DNA of 64,000 nt from Metabacillus crassostreae (GCF_016908395.1 NZ_JAFBDU010000003.1:124001-188000), one strand, 5' to 3'. Positions 7,809-18,436 are shown, numbered from the stretch's first letter. The notes: generated from the sequence alone by a model not told the origin. Translations and numbers: made by a program.

Positions 7809-8548
7809 TTAAAATGTGCACTCAAACACATTAAATGACTCTCCCTCTCCATAACCATTTATCACTTCATGATATACCACATGCTGAAATCCATGGAAAT
7901 AGAGTAATTCTTCAAATTCTGTCCTTTCATAAAGGCGAATGCAAAAATCCATCAGTTCAGATTTTATGATATCTTCGTTTTGAATTAACTCATACTTCAG
8001 GTGGAATTTAACAAAGAAGTTTCTTTGTTAAATTCCACCTTTCTGTATTCAATAATAACTTCTTGATCACATTGAATTCTATTTGTTTCTTTCCAGTTTA
8101 TAATTTCATTGATCGTATCGCTTTTAGTCACAATCGTTAATAAAATTTTTCCATCTTCTTTTAATGCTAGTTTCAAATTAGTAAGACTATCGGCAACTAG
8201 TTCATCTGACAAAAGAGAAAACGAACCAAATGGAATGATAATTAAGTCATATAATTGATCAGCTTTAAAGTTTTCTATTTTCCCAGTAAACACATTAGGA
8301 CTTAAGTTTAATTTTCTAGCTTTCATTTGACATACCTTAAGCATATGTTCAGAAAGATCAAAACCATCGATATGTATTCCCTCTAGCATAAATGGAATGA
8401 GCATCCTCCCATTCCCACACATCGGCTCTAACACTTTCATATTTTTATCTTTAACAAATGATAAATAAAAATCTACCTCTTTATTTCTAGCCAATGATTT
8501 GTCACTTTCATAAACTTTTGTACATAGATCCCCATAATACGTGTTCAT
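7809..8548 (-). pseudogene. Class I SAM-dependent methyltransferase, broken by one frameshift
   Basis: The first frame starts at ATG 8548 (AGGAG upstream) and carries the SAM-binding motif VLEPMCGNGRMLIPF, then FDLSEHML and IIPFGSFSLL, before stopping at TGA 7997. The next frame is open from the 8000-8040 region to TAA 7809. It encodes the expected C-terminal half (YELIQNEDII, FCIRLYERTEFEELLYFHGF, GESFNVFECTF). The joined product would be about 246 residues, normal for the family. The span of 740 bases is two more than a multiple of three, so one base is missing or two are added. The break coincides with a perfect palindrome at 7999-8040. It could be a true mutation or a sequencing/assembly error. 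Substrate unknown. Confidence 0.8.
7999..8040. repeat. Perfect 20-bp-arm palindrome at the frameshift
   Basis: AGGTGGAATTTAACAAAGAA, two bases (GT), then its exact reverse complement. The hairpin has no U tract on either side and lies inside a coding region, so it is not a terminator. Confidence 0.95.
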
Positions 8549-8650
8549 TTTTTGTCTCCTACACTTTAATCTTGCTAAATATATATAGCAGTTTATTTCA
8601 TACAACACTTCCTATTTTACCTCTACCTCTGGTCATATCAATCTATCAGC

Positions 8651-10270
8651 TTATCTTAAAAGCGATTTAATCGCATATTCAAGAATAGAAGGTAATGTAT
8701 CAAATGCATATGGAATATGTAGCCGCTCTGTCCATTTATGAGGGTCTCGCCCCACAGGTCCAATGTTTAAAGCAGGTATATTCAGACTCTTCATTTCCTG
8801 AAATGGCAAGTGAAAATGCTTTCCATACAAAGGCATACTTGTTGTAAGTTTAGCAATTGATTCCTTACTTTCATTTAATTGAACAAAACTTAAGTCAGAG
8901 AGCCCTGGAAAATAATGCTGATGATTTAATGTAATACCATACTGATCTTGAGTGTATGAGATCACTTTTTGTATCGTTTTCTGAATAAGTCGATCATTAC
9001 TAGATGAAACTGCTGGGTAAAATGGTGGACTATAAAAAAGAACAATCATAGGACTGTATTCCTTACAAAGCCCTGCTAGTTCAGAAACCATCCTAGTTGA
9101 GAAATCTCGATCTCCTTGGGCACCTCTGTTTGCTGCTAAATAATTTAGTCTTCTACGTACTTCACTTTCACCAGATTTAGCAACTGCTTTTTCAAGTAGT
9201 TCTTCGTAAGTAAAAACATTGACATTTAAATCAAGCGGAGTAAATGCAACAAATTGTTGATAATTTGTTGCTCGTTCTTTATAAAATTCCTCTACATTAA
9301 TAGCCGCTATTTTCGCAACAGACAAAAGCTTTTCATGAATGTCATTAATAGCTTGATTGAACATAAGAATATTATACATCGATACTGATGTGTGTGGAAT
9401 TTGAACAGAATATTCTTGCTTTAAATCTCTCATCATTAAACCTGTTGGTGGAGGTGTCACTTCATTTCCTATCTGTTCACAGAAAGAATCATTTAGCTCC
9501 ATGTTACGGTTGATTTCTGAAATTAATGTAGTTGCATTAAGACCGGAAAATGGTTCTCCCACATGGGTTTCTATTCCTGAGCAATAAAAACTAGCGAGCA
9601 TCTTACCAATAGATCCCGAATAAATGTATTGATTTTCATCATAAGGGTACTTTGCAAACATCGGCTCTGAATTGATACATGCTTTGTATGTTAAATCATA
9701 CTTTTTTCTGATATCCTCTAATATAGCTACTGCACTTAACATTCCTGCAGAATTAACTTCTTCATCAGGAACAGTTACTAATAAGATATTTCCCTGAAAT
9801 TCCCCGCTAATTGCTTTTTCTAGCATAGATAACTGAACAGAAAGACCAGCTTTCATATCCATAGTTCCTCTTCCAAATAACCATTCATCAGATTCCAAAT
9901 CTTTTAACACTTCTTTAGATAGCTGAGATTTTCTGTTTTTCAACTCATTTGTTAGCTGTATTGGTTGAAAAGCTAAATTCTTTAAGTCTCCATAATCCTT
10001 CACATCGACCACATCAAAATGACTTAAAAGAACAATTGTCTCTTTGTGATCTCCCTGTCTAACTAAAGCTGTAACAAATGATCTTCCATCATGAACAGGA
10101 TGCAAACCTAGATATTCTCTATTTTGTTGAAAATATTTCTTTCCCTTTAGTAGATAATATATATATTCTGATAAAGCTACTTCTTCCTGTGAACCCGTTA
10201 TACTAGCTCGTTCAACAAGACTTATTAAAAGCTCCAATAACTGTTCTTTTGAATTCCATTGATGTTCCAA
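8651..10270 (-). CDS. yqjN: M20 family peptidase/deacylase, RocB-like (YqjN)
   Basis: 539 residues, close to B. subtilis YqjN and RocB. It contains LLSHFDVVDVKDYG (first metal His and the nearby Asp) near residue 100, the metal-bridging Asp in FGRGTMDMKAGLSV near 148, and TVPDEEVNSAGM with the catalytic and metal glutamates near 180. The C-terminal part has SSNDRL and PVGRDPHKWTERLHIPYAF, which supplies the last metal His. M20 enzymes hydrolyse peptide or N-acyl bonds with two zinc ions. RocB belongs to the arginine catabolic regulon, but its exact reaction is unclear, so no substrate is claimed. Single gene on the minus strand, divergent from namA. Confidence 0.85.
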   Translation of the reverse strand: MEHQWNSKEQLLELLISLVERASITGSQEEVALSEYIYYLLKGKKYFQQNREYLGLHPVHDGRSFVTALVRQGDHKETIVLLSHFDVVDVKDYGDLKNLAFQPIQLTNELKNRKSQLSKEVLKDLESDEWLFGRGTMDMKAGLSVQLSMLEKAISGEFQGNILLVTVPDEEVNSAGMLSAVAILEDIRKKYDLTYKACINSEPMFAKYPYDENQYIYSGSIGKMLASFYCSGIETHVGEPFSGLNATTLISEINRNMELNDSFCEQIGNEVTPPPTGLMMRDLKQEYSVQIPHTSVSMYNILMFNQAINDIHEKLLSVAKIAAINVEEFYKERATNYQQFVAFTPLDLNVNVFTYEELLEKAVAKSGESEVRRRLNYLAANRGAQGDRDFSTRMVSELAGLCKEYSPMIVLFYSPPFYPAVSSSNDRLIQKTIQKVISYTQDQYGITLNHQHYFPGLSDLSFVQLNESKESIAKLTTSMPLYGKHFHLPFQEMKSLNIPALNIGPVGRDPHKWTERLHIPYAFDTLPSILEYAIKSLLR

Positions 10271-10423
10271 TCACCTTCACCCACCCTTTTATCATCTTTT
10301 CATCATTGTATTAAAATTCCGAATAATTAGAAAGGAGAATTCTGCTTTGAGCAGGAAAGATGACGATTCAAAAAATATATTGTTATAATTTTTTTAGACA
10401 AATTCGATTTGGAGGAATCATAG

Positions 10424-11440
10424 ATGAAAGCAAAGCTTTTTGAACCATTCAAAATAAAGGACATCACATTAAAAAATAGGATTGTTATGTCTCCAATGTG
10501 TATGTATTCTTCAACTGAAGAAAAAGGTTATGTAGAAGATTTTCATTTAACACATTATATTAGTCGTGCAGTAGGTCAGGTTGGCTTGATCATGGTTGAA
10601 GCAACTGCAGTCACTCCTCAAGGAAGAATTTCAGCAAAAGATCTTGGTATTTGGAGTGATGAACATATACCAAAGCTTACTCAACTAGTTGATGGTATTA
10701 AAAAGTATGGTTCAGCAACCTCTATCCAGCTTGCACATGCAGGTCGTAAAGCAACCGTTGATGGAGATATTTATGCACCTTCAGCAATTCGTTTTGATGA
10801 TAAATATAAGCTTCCCACTGCAATGTCGAAAGAGGAAATAAAAGAGACAATCAAAGCTTTTAAAGAAGGTGCAGCAAGAGCAAAAAAAGCCGGCTTTGAT
10901 ATTATTGAAATTCATGGTGCTCACGGCTATTTAATAAATGAATTTCTTTCTCCACTTTCTAACAAACGCGATGATGAATATGGCGGGTCAAAAGAAAATC
11001 GCTATCGCTTTTTACAAGAAGTTATCGAGGCTGTTAAAGAGGTGTGGAATGGTCCATTATTCGTAAGGATTTCCGCGTCAGATTATCATCCTGAAGGATT
11101 AAGTGTTGATGATTATATTGAGTATTCTTCAAGAATGAAAGAACAAGGTGTAGATCTAATCGATGTGAGCTCAGGAGCAGTTGTACCAGCAAAAATCAAT
11201 GTTTATCCTGGCTACCAAGTTAAATTTGCTGAAAAAATTAAGGAGCAAGCTAGCATACCAACCGGCTCAGTTGGCTTGATTACAAACGGCTTACAAGCAG
11301 AAGAAATCCTACAAAACGAACGTGCCGATCTAATTTTTATCGCCAGAGAATTGCTACGTGACCCATATTTTCCAAGAACCGCTGCTGCTCAACTAGGAGA
11401 GGAAATTTCAGCACCAGTTCAGTATGATCGTGGTTGGTAA
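10424..11440 (+). CDS. namA: NADPH dehydrogenase NamA (Old Yellow Enzyme, YqjM)
   Basis: 338-residue FMN enzyme, the same length as B. subtilis YqjM. It reduces C=C bonds of alpha,beta-unsaturated carbonyls and nitro compounds with NADPH. The redox-sensing cysteine is in MSPMCMYSS (about residue 26), which is specific to YqjM-type enzymes. The substrate-binding His pair is in [13 protein letters not shown] (about 164/167), followed by [14 protein letters not shown]. The protein ends QYDRGW, whose Arg acts in the neighbouring subunit in YqjM. GGAGG precedes the ATG. It is probably used in detoxification of electrophiles. Repeat family II follows the stop codon. Confidence 0.95.
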   Translation: MKAKLFEPFKIKDITLKNRIVMSPMCMYSSTEEKGYVEDFHLTHYISRAVGQVGLIMVEATAVTPQGRISAKDLGIWSDEHIPKLTQLVDGIKKYGSATSIQLAHAGRKATVDGDIYAPSAIRFDDKYKLPTAMSKEEIKETIKAFKEGAARAKKAGFDIIEIHGAHGYLINEFLSPLSNKRDDEYGGSKENRYRFLQEVIEAVKEVWNGPLFVRISASDYHPEGLSVDDYIEYSSRMKEQGVDLIDVSSGAVVPAKINVYPGYQVKFAEKIKEQASIPTGSVGLITNGLQAEEILQNERADLIFIARELLRDPYFPRTAAAQLGEEISAPVQYDRGW

Positions 11441-11467
11441 ATCAAATGCATGAGAGATAATCAATAA

Positions 11468-11815
11468 GAGAGGCCGGGACATAAGCATTTTAAGCTACTG
11501 ATAAACCCGAAATATTAGGAGATATTTCAATTGATTATTCGCCTAATATTTCGGGTTTTTATTTGTTGTCTTCAATAGATTTATTGATTTTGCACACTAT
11601 TTTTAAGAACTAGTGGTATGGAGCGGAAGACATTTGACTCCTGCGGGTGCAGAGGAAAGGCTCTAGACCCCATAGGCGCGCAGCTTACGAGGAGGCTTAG
11701 CTGCCTCCCCGGGAATCTTATTCTACAGCATAATGGAACGAACTTGTTTCTTCCAACTTAACTGAATTTAGATTTATTCGTCTTTTTGTATGACATCTTT
11801 AATTATGTCCCAGCA
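11468..11815 (+). repeat. Repeat family II, copy A (about 348 bp)
   Basis: Starts GAGGCCGGGACATAAGCA and ends TTATGTCCCAGCATCT, an imperfect terminal inverted repeat. Inside are a hairpin AAACCCGAAATATTAGG / CCTAATATTTCGGGTTT (11505-11562) followed by Ts, and then a GC-rich core (GCGGAAGAC...CTGCGGGTGCAG... GACCCCATAGGCGCGC). Copy B at 30.4 kb is nearly identical. The hairpin could end namA transcription. The remaining 11816-12120 holds only a weak hairpin before the end of rnz. Confidence 0.9.
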
Positions 11816-12120
11816 TCTTTTTTACTTTTAAGATATTGCTAAAGCTACAAATAAACAAACCGTAAGCCTTTGAAAGCCCAACTTAATAACTTCTGATTTT
11901 AATTTTATAGAGTTAGCTTCGATTCGGATTTTTGCAATTTGTCTTTGATTTTTCTAATTTATCTTAAATTAGACACCTTGCGACAAAACCCTCCTCCATT
12001 AACTAACAATCTAAAAAATAAAAGGACCTCCCTAAGTTTGAAAAAATCAAGAAAGTCCAATAAGAAAATTATATTTATCGTTTCTTTATCAACTATTCAC
12101 CATCAACAAAAGTGAAAAAA

Positions 12121-13059
12121 TCATTTTTGTTCGCGTTTCTTCGGAATTTCCATCTGCATAAAATCCGAAGCAATGAAAGAGCTTGGGAATATCGCTTGTG
12201 CTTCTTTTACTAGTGTCCCAAGGTCCTCCTCTGTTTGATATCTCGAACTAATATGTGTGAGAATAAGCTTTCTGGCATTAGATTGTAAAGCAATTTTAGC
12301 AGCTTGCTTTGTTGTAGAATGAAAATAATCATATGCAAGTTTTTCATCTTCTTCTGAAAAGGTTGCTTCATGAATTAATATATCAGCATCTCTAGCAAGC
12401 TCTAAACTTTTTTCAGTATATCTTGTGTCACCTAGTATTGAGACAATTCTCCCTTTTTGAGATGGACCAATAAATTCAGCACCATTTATGATTGTGCCAT
12501 CTTCTAGTGTGATGGTTTCTCCACGCTTAATTTTTTGATAAATTGGACCAGGGTTAATCCCAATATCCTCAAGCTTATCAACCAATAATGTTCCCTGTAG
12601 ATCTTTTTCCATTACTCGATAGCCATAAGAATCAATACCATGCTCTAGCTTCTTAGCACTTACTTGAAACAAATGATCTTCAAAAACGATACCCTCTTTA
12701 ATTTCAATAAACTCCAAAGAATATGTAAGGTAAGTAGAACTAACTGATAAAGCGGTTCTTACAAACTCCTCAATTCCCTTTGGACCATATATTGTTAATA
12801 GGCCTTCTCCACCCTGAAAGGAGCGACTGCTTATTAAGCCTGGTAAACCGTATATATGATCACCATGCAAATGTGTAATAAATATCTTTTCAATTTTTCT
12901 AGGCTTTATTGTTGTATGTAAAATTTGATGCTGTGTTGCTTCACCACAATCAAATAACCACACAGCATTTCTCTCTTCTAATAATTGTAAAGCAATACTT
13001 GTTACATTACGGGATTTTGCTGGAATTCCAGCACCCGTACCAAGAAACATAACATTCAC
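12121..13059 (-). CDS. rnz: Ribonuclease Z (tRNase Z)
   Basis: 312-residue MBL-fold endonuclease that cuts tRNA precursors lacking an encoded CCA just after the discriminator base. The zinc motif [14 protein letters not shown] is near residue 63, [12 protein letters not shown] near the N-terminus matches the family's GTG..P...RN loop, and [16 protein letters not shown] and LTHISSRY supply the remaining metal ligands. Length matches bacterial rnz (about 307-320). The start is GTG at 13059 with AGGAGG seven bases upstream; ATG at 13050 is possible. The flexible-arm residues lie around 140-200. It precedes a degenerate copy of repeat family I. Confidence 0.95.
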   Translation of the reverse strand: MNVMFLGTGAGIPAKSRNVTSIALQLLEERNAVWLFDCGEATQHQILHTTIKPRKIEKIFITHLHGDHIYGLPGLISSRSFQGGEGLLTIYGPKGIEEFVRTALSVSSTYLTYSLEFIEIKEGIVFEDHLFQVSAKKLEHGIDSYGYRVMEKDLQGTLLVDKLEDIGINPGPIYQKIKRGETITLEDGTIINGAEFIGPSQKGRIVSILGDTRYTEKSLELARDADILIHEATFSEEDEKLAYDYFHSTTKQAAKIALQSNARKLILTHISSRYQTEEDLGTLVKEAQAIFPSSFIASDFMQMEIPKKREQK

Positions 13060-13082
13060 TTACAGTTCCTCCTATTAAAAAT

Positions 13083-13220
13083 GGCTTCTTTCAATAACTT
13101 TGTTTTTTAAAGTAAATTGAAGAAAAAAGCTATGTATATAGTCTAGTTAAAGATAGTCCTTTTATCAAAATAAACAACTCTGTCACAAAGATCATTAGAA
13201 TTGTACAATCGATCAGAAGA
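13083..13220 (+). repeat. Repeat family I, degenerate copy 3
   Basis: GGCTTCTTTCAATAACTTTG, GTATATAGTCTAGT and a worn right end ACAATCGATCAGAAGAAAA line up with the other copies in order and spacing. Most of the middle has drifted. It looks like an old copy. Confidence 0.55.
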
Positions 13221-13695
13221 AAATATAATAAATCACTATCACTACTTTAAGAATACACGAAAGTGAAAAATAGAGAAACAAAACACATGATGATTCTATA
13301 AATCTTCCTGCTTAGGAGGTTATACTTTCAATACTATAGTTTATTTATCGGTTTAAGCGGATAAATCTAAGTCAGAATACTTGACCAAACTGATATTATT
13401 TACTAGAATAGACTGAATTATATAAACATTTTATTAATTTAGGTGCATATAAGACGATAATTTTTCAACTATCGTTTATAATAAGTAAAGAACCAACTTT
13501 TAAAGGTTTATGGTTTGATTTACTTTACAATTACCTTTAAAATTAAGTATTTGTATAGGAGTATTTTACGATCAGTGGTCAAATATTGCGATTACATATA
13601 TAGAAACTAGCTTTTTTAAGTCAAAATACGTATCGTTTCTGTATTTTTTTCACTGATAAAATAAATAAATGCATTTGACAAAGTGAGGTACGAAC
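13221..13695 (+). other. Long leader region of zwf
   Basis: 475 bases without a gene. A likely promoter is at 13381-13409. Short inverted repeats occur near 13625-13650 (AAATAC...GTATTTTTTT), a possible weak attenuator. I recognise no riboswitch class here. Confidence 0.35.
13381..13409 (+). promoter_or_regulatory. Candidate sigma-A promoter for zwf
   Basis: TTGACC, a 17-base spacer, TAGAAT: five of six matches in each box at ideal spacing. It would leave a leader of about 280 bases. A second TATAAT-like box near 13473 lacks a good -35. Confidence 0.4.
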
Positions 13696-15174
13696 GTGAT
13701 TACACAAGAACAACCAAAATCAGTTATTGTCATTTTCGGAGCAACAGGTGATCTAGCTAAAAGAAAGCTGTTTCCATCTATTTATCGCCTTGTACAAAAC
13801 AATAAAATTGGCGAAAATTTTGCTGTTGTAGGTGTTGCTAGAAGACCATGGACAAATGAAGAATTTCGCAGTAATGTTACCGATTCAATTCAAACATCAA
13901 TAAAAGATTCAAAAGATCTGGATGAGTTCACATCTCATTTCCATTATCATCCTTTTGATGTAACAAACCCTTCTTCTTATTTAGAGCTTAATGATTTATT
14001 AAATAAGCTAGATGGAACGTATCAAACTGAAGGAAATCGAATTTTCTATTTAGCGATGGCACCAGAGTTTTTTGGAACAATTGCACAAAACCTTAAAAAA
14101 GAGGGATTAACTGCAACTGATGGCTGGAGCAGACTTGTTATAGAAAAACCATTTGGACATGATTTACCATCTGCTCAAAAGCTTAATCAGGAAATTAGAG
14201 AAGCTTTTAACGAAGATCAAATTTATCGTATTGATCATTATTTAGGCAAAGAAATGGTTCAAAATATTGAGGTTATTCGATTTGCAAATGCCTTATTTGA
14301 ACCACTTTGGAATAATCGATACATATCAAACATTCAAGTGACTTCTAGTGAAGTGTTAGGTGTGGAAGACCGCGGACGTTATTATGAGAAATCAGGTGCA
14401 CTTCGCGACATGGTTCAAAACCATATGCTTCAAATGGTCGCATTACTTGCTATGGAGCCACCGATTAAATTAACAACCGATGAAATTAGAAGTGAAAAAG
14501 TAAAAGTATTAAGAGCTCTTAGATCAGTAAAAGATGAAGATGTTTCGAAATACTTCATCAGAGGACAATATGCAGGTGGAAAATTAGGAGACAAACAACT
14601 AATTGGATATCGTGAAGAAAACAATGTAGAAGATACATCTCAAACTGAAACATATGTTGCTGGGAAGCTTCTTATTGACAACTTTAGATGGGCTGGCGTT
14701 CCTTTCTACATCAGAACAGGAAAAAGAATGGCCGCAAAATCAACTAAAATTGTTGTTCAGTTTAAAGATATCCCAATGAATCTTTACTATAATAAAGGTG
14801 AAACAGTTCCTCCAAACTTACTTGTTATTCATATTCAACCAGAAGAGGGAATCACACTTCAATTAAATGCTAAAAAAGATGATGAAGCTGATTACTCTAA
14901 GCCAGTTAATTTAGATCTTTCTAATAACTTCCTAGAAGGTATAAATACACCAGAAGCATATGAAAAGCTTCTCTATGATTGTATGCGCGGTGATGCAACG
15001 AATTTCACGCATTGGGATGAAGTTGCCCTATCTTGGAGCTATGTAGATCCAATTTCAGATGCTTGGAAAAAAGGATTAGCTGAACTTACTACTTACCCAT
15101 CAGGCTCTTCAGGTCCTGACGAAGCTGATAACATGCTTAAAAAAGATGGATTCCACTGGTGGCCACTAGGATAA
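13696..15174 (+). CDS. zwf: Glucose-6-phosphate 1-dehydrogenase
   Basis: 492-residue first enzyme of the oxidative pentose phosphate pathway: glucose-6-phosphate + NADP+ to 6-phosphogluconolactone + NADPH. The N-terminal Rossmann motif is IFGATGDLAKRKLFP, the catalytic signature RIDHYLGKEMVQN is near residue 180, and EKPFGHD supplies the substrate lysine. FYIRTGKRM and the C-terminal FHWWPLG are typical. The start is GTG with GAGGT seven bases upstream. It converges on gndA, the third enzyme of the same pathway. The adjacent namA and proI products use NADPH. Confidence 0.96.
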   Translation: MITQEQPKSVIVIFGATGDLAKRKLFPSIYRLVQNNKIGENFAVVGVARRPWTNEEFRSNVTDSIQTSIKDSKDLDEFTSHFHYHPFDVTNPSSYLELNDLLNKLDGTYQTEGNRIFYLAMAPEFFGTIAQNLKKEGLTATDGWSRLVIEKPFGHDLPSAQKLNQEIREAFNEDQIYRIDHYLGKEMVQNIEVIRFANALFEPLWNNRYISNIQVTSSEVLGVEDRGRYYEKSGALRDMVQNHMLQMVALLAMEPPIKLTTDEIRSEKVKVLRALRSVKDEDVSKYFIRGQYAGGKLGDKQLIGYREENNVEDTSQTETYVAGKLLIDNFRWAGVPFYIRTGKRMAAKSTKIVVQFKDIPMNLYYNKGETVPPNLLVIHIQPEEGITLQLNAKKDDEADYSKPVNLDLSNNFLEGINTPEAYEKLLYDCMRGDATNFTHWDEVALSWSYVDPISDAWKKGLAELTTYPSGSSGPDEADNMLKKDGFHWWPLG

Positions 15175-15240
15175 TAGTTGTAAACATTAATTCCTAATAG
15201 TAACAATGTGGAATCGATATCAAACATAAACCAACATTAA

Positions 15241-15284
15241 AAAAGCCGATCAAGAATTTTTAAAATCTCTGATCGGCTTTTTTA
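15241..15284 (+). terminator. Rho-independent terminator of zwf
   Basis: AAAAGCCGATCA and TGATCGGCTTTT are a perfect stem, followed by more Ts. It lies about 65 bases after the zwf stop. Confidence 0.85.
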
Positions 15285-15445
15285 TAATGAGAAACATAAG
15301 TTCCTTATCATTCATTATTCTTTGAAGAATAGTAACCACATTATAAAAAATGTGCGGATTAGCCTGTCTATTTGCCTCATGCATTCAATTTAATGAAGCA
15401 TATAATAAGAATGTAAGAGGCAACCCTAAGTAAGCTCCTTAATTA

Positions 15446-15475
15446 AGCTATCACCTATGTGATAGCTCCTTTTTT
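15446..15475 (+). terminator. Second hairpin with U tract, possible small-RNA terminator
   Basis: AGCTATCAC, loop CTAT, GTGATAGCT, then CCTTTTTT. It lies well past the zwf terminator, and no annotated gene reads into it from the left. The rest of 15285-15570 holds a short inverted repeat (TATTCTTTGAAGAATA) and no convincing gene. Confidence 0.6.
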
Positions 15476-15569
15476 AGCTTTAAGCTGTTTTTATAGTATG
15501 TTATTAGTTTAATCCTTATTTATTGATCTGACCTAAAATGAGAGCCAAGGAATGGATAGATAAGAATCA

Positions 15570-15612
15570 AAAAAAACGAACAAACCATTTAGCTGGTTTG
15601 CCCGTTTTTTAT
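15570..15612 (-). terminator. Rho-independent terminator of gndA
   Basis: On the minus strand AAAACGGGCAAACCA, loop, TGGTTTGTTCGTTTTTTTT: a stem with a small internal mismatch and an eight-U tract. It is strong and roughly bidirectional. Confidence 0.75.
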
Positions 15613-15617
15613 TTTTA

Positions 15618-17030
15618 TTATTTTTCCATCCATTCTGTATGGAAGACACCTTCTTTATCAACACGTTGGTATGTGTGAGCACCAAAGTAGTCACGTTGAG
15701 CTTGTAGTAGGTTCGCTGGAAGTGTTTCAGTACGGTAGCTGTCATAGTATGCAAGTGCAGACGAGAAGCAAGGTACTGGAACTCCATTTTCGATAGCAAC
15801 AGATAAGATTGTACGAAGTGCTCCTTGGTAGCCTTCAACAATGTCTTTAAAGTAATCATCAAGTAAAAGGTTTGCTAATTGTGGTTCCTTGTCATATGCA
15901 TCTTTAATTTTCTGAAGGAATGCAGCACGGATGATACAGCCTCCACGGAAAATCATTGCAATATCACCGTATTTTAAATCCCAGTTATATTCTTCAGAAG
16001 CAGCTCTCATTTGAGCAAATCCTTGAGCATATGAAACAATTTTGCTCATGTATAATGCTTTACGTACAGCTTCAATTAACTCCTCTTTATTGCCTTCAAA
16101 AGGCTTTACAGATGGACCTGAAAGAATTTTGCTTGCTTTTTGACGCTCGTCCTTCATTGCTGAGATAAAACGTGCAAAAACTGATTCTGTAATGATTGGA
16201 AGTGGTACACCTAAATCAAGTGCACTTTTACTTGTCCATTTACCTGTACCTTTTTGACCAGCAGTATCTAAAATCACATCTACTAGAGGTTTACCAGTTT
16301 CTTCATCCTTTTTCGTGAAGATATCAGCTGTGATTTCAATAAGATAGCTATCAAGCTCACCTTTATTCCATTCAGCAAACACTTCATGAAGCTCGTCAGC
16401 TGTTAACCCTAGTACATTTTTCAATATGAAATATGCTTCAGAAATTAATTGCATATCACCATATTCAATTCCGTTATGTACCATTTTAACGTAGTGACCT
16501 GCTCCATCTGGACCAATATACGTACAGCATGGATCTCCACCTACTTTTGCAGAAATAGCTTCTAAAATAGGTTGTACTAGATCAAATGCCTCTTTTTGTC
16601 CACCCGGCATGATTGAAGGACCTTTAAGTGCTCCTTCTTCTCCACCTGAAACACCAGTACCTATGAAATGGATTCCACTTTCAGCTAGATCTTTATTTCG
16701 ACGTTGTGTATCTGTATAAAGCGTATTTCCGCCATCAATTAAGATATCGCCTTTATCAAGATGTGGTAAAAGCTGTTCAATTGTAGCATCTGTAGGAACA
16801 CCAGCTTTAACCATTAATAAAATTTTACGTGGTGTTTCTAAAGATTGTACAAACTCTTCAATACTGTATGTACCTACTACATTTTTTTCTTTTGCTTCTG
16901 ATAAAAATTCTTCTGTTTTCTCTGCAGAGCGATTGAAAACAGATACTGAAAATCCACGACTTTCAATATTTAATGCTAAGTTTTTGCCCATTACTGCTAA
17001 ACCAATTACACCAATTTGTTGTTTCGACAT
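15618..17030 (-). CDS. gndA: 6-phosphogluconate dehydrogenase, decarboxylating (YqjI)
   Basis: 470 residues. Oxidatively decarboxylates 6-phosphogluconate to ribulose-5-phosphate. The coenzyme loop is [31 protein letters not shown] and [16 protein letters not shown] are the substrate-binding signatures (about residues 95-135), and the catalytic Lys and Asn are in [15 protein letters not shown] (about 185). The C-terminal tail HTEWMEK closes the partner's active site in this family. The length, about 470, is that of the long homodimeric enzyme (GndA/YqjI) rather than the short type. Convergent with zwf. Confidence 0.95.
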   Translation of the reverse strand: MSKQQIGVIGLAVMGKNLALNIESRGFSVSVFNRSAEKTEEFLSEAKEKNVVGTYSIEEFVQSLETPRKILLMVKAGVPTDATIEQLLPHLDKGDILIDGGNTLYTDTQRRNKDLAESGIHFIGTGVSGGEEGALKGPSIMPGGQKEAFDLVQPILEAISAKVGGDPCCTYIGPDGAGHYVKMVHNGIEYGDMQLISEAYFILKNVLGLTADELHEVFAEWNKGELDSYLIEITADIFTKKDEETGKPLVDVILDTAGQKGTGKWTSKSALDLGVPLPIITESVFARFISAMKDERQKASKILSGPSVKPFEGNKEELIEAVRKALYMSKIVSYAQGFAQMRAASEEYNWDLKYGDIAMIFRGGCIIRAAFLQKIKDAYDKEPQLANLLLDDYFKDIVEGYQGALRTILSVAIENGVPVPCFSSALAYYDSYRTETLPANLLQAQRDYFGAHTYQRVDKEGVFHTEWMEK

Positions 17031-17200
17031 ATGTTTACGTCCCTTCTAATCCTTAATAGTATGTAAAACTAAACGAGAAAAGTTTAGTTTCCCGACACTT
17101 CTTTAAATTGACACATAATTCGAATTATTTATTATAACTACAACTTTGAAAATAACACATTTTCAAGATACATTTCAAGTAACATATCTTATGAAATCGC

Positions 17201-18436
17201 TTACTCCCTTAAAAAATCTTTATTAAAGCTAGTTCCAGATGAAATGTCCTGTTTCTTTTCTCCCTTTACCCCACGTTTAATAAGCTGATTTCCATACTTG
17301 GAATTAATTTTATCAATGACAGATAATAGTGGCTCATCTTTGGCATCTTTTTCAAAGGAAAACAAATCTAGCTGCTTAATAGCATCATTTTTTTCAATTA
17401 ACTCTTGGCCAGTAATACCTAATAATCGTATCGGCTCTTCCTCCCAGTGTGAAAAAAACATTTGTCTAGCTACAGTATATATATCTGCTTCTTCATCAAT
17501 AGGATTCTCTAATTTCTTGCTTCTAGTAATTGTTTTTAAATTTCCATAACGAATCGTGATAAAGATTTTACTTGCTAGTACATCTTTCCGTTTCATTCTG
17601 ATAGAAACCGAATGGGCAAGCTTGTGTAAAACTTCATTGATTTCTGATTCATTTGTTGTATTTTTAGAGAGGGTAGTAGAATTTCCGATGCTTTTAAAAT
17701 CATAAATCGAATCAGGATCCACTTCTCTTTCATCGATTCCATTTGCACGTTCCTTTAAACGTTCTCCATTGATCCCAAGCAGTGCTTTTAATTTGACAGA
17801 ATCAGCGTGGGCAACATCAAAAATTGTATTTATATTTATTGTTCTAAGTTTTTCTGCTGTTTTTTCACCTATTCCATGCATCTCACTAGCAGGAAGTGGC
17901 CAAAGTTTAACTGGCAGATCTCGCTTTCTTAAGATTGAGATTCCAAGAGGCTTCTTCATATTCGAAGCCATTTTAGCTAAAAATTTATTAGGAGCTATTC
18001 CAATACTGCACGGTAGCAAAAGTTCGTCAAGAAGGCGCTCTTGAATGGATTTTGCCATATCTAATGGCTTAGCACCATCAAATTCGCTAAAATCTACATA
18101 ACCTTCATCAATTGACACTGGTTCGACGCGATCAGTAAATTCTCGGAGCAAATCGAACATTGCTCTAGATGCAGAGCGATAGCGGTCAAAGTTCGGTTTT
18201 TTAATGATAAGCTCTGGACATAACTTTTTAGCTTGCCAAAGTGGCATCGTCGTTTTTACTCCCTTAGAGCGAGCTTCATAGCTACAGGTAACAATGATCC
18301 CTTTTCTCTCCTCAACATTTCCTGCTATCGCAAGTGGTTTGCCTTTAAGTGAAGGGTCATAAGCCATTTCAACAGAAGCATAAAAGCTATTCATATCAAC
18401 ATGTAAAATTACTCTTCTATTAGACGTTTGCCTCAT
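17201..18436 (-). CDS. dinB: DNA polymerase IV (DinB, YqjH)
   Basis: 411-residue Y-family polymerase of the DinB branch. Contains HVDMNSFYASVEMA (metal Asp, residues about 12-25), the steric-gate region, PVSIDEGYVDFSEF (catalytic Asp-Glu near 105), CSIGIAPNKFLAKMAS, and the HhH motif MHGIGEKTAEKLRTI near 180. The C-terminus contains QLDLFSFE, a beta-clamp binding peptide. It performs translesion synthesis and adaptive mutagenesis. I see no LexA box upstream, unlike yqjW, which fits the largely SOS-independent B. subtilis gene. Confidence 0.93.
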   Translation of the reverse strand: MRQTSNRRVILHVDMNSFYASVEMAYDPSLKGKPLAIAGNVEERKGIIVTCSYEARSKGVKTTMPLWQAKKLCPELIIKKPNFDRYRSASRAMFDLLREFTDRVEPVSIDEGYVDFSEFDGAKPLDMAKSIQERLLDELLLPCSIGIAPNKFLAKMASNMKKPLGISILRKRDLPVKLWPLPASEMHGIGEKTAEKLRTININTIFDVAHADSVKLKALLGINGERLKERANGIDEREVDPDSIYDFKSIGNSTTLSKNTTNESEINEVLHKLAHSVSIRMKRKDVLASKIFITIRYGNLKTITRSKKLENPIDEEADIYTVARQMFFSHWEEEPIRLLGITGQELIEKNDAIKQLDLFSFEKDAKDEPLLSVIDKINSKYGNQLIKRGVKGEKKQDISSGTSFNKDFLRE

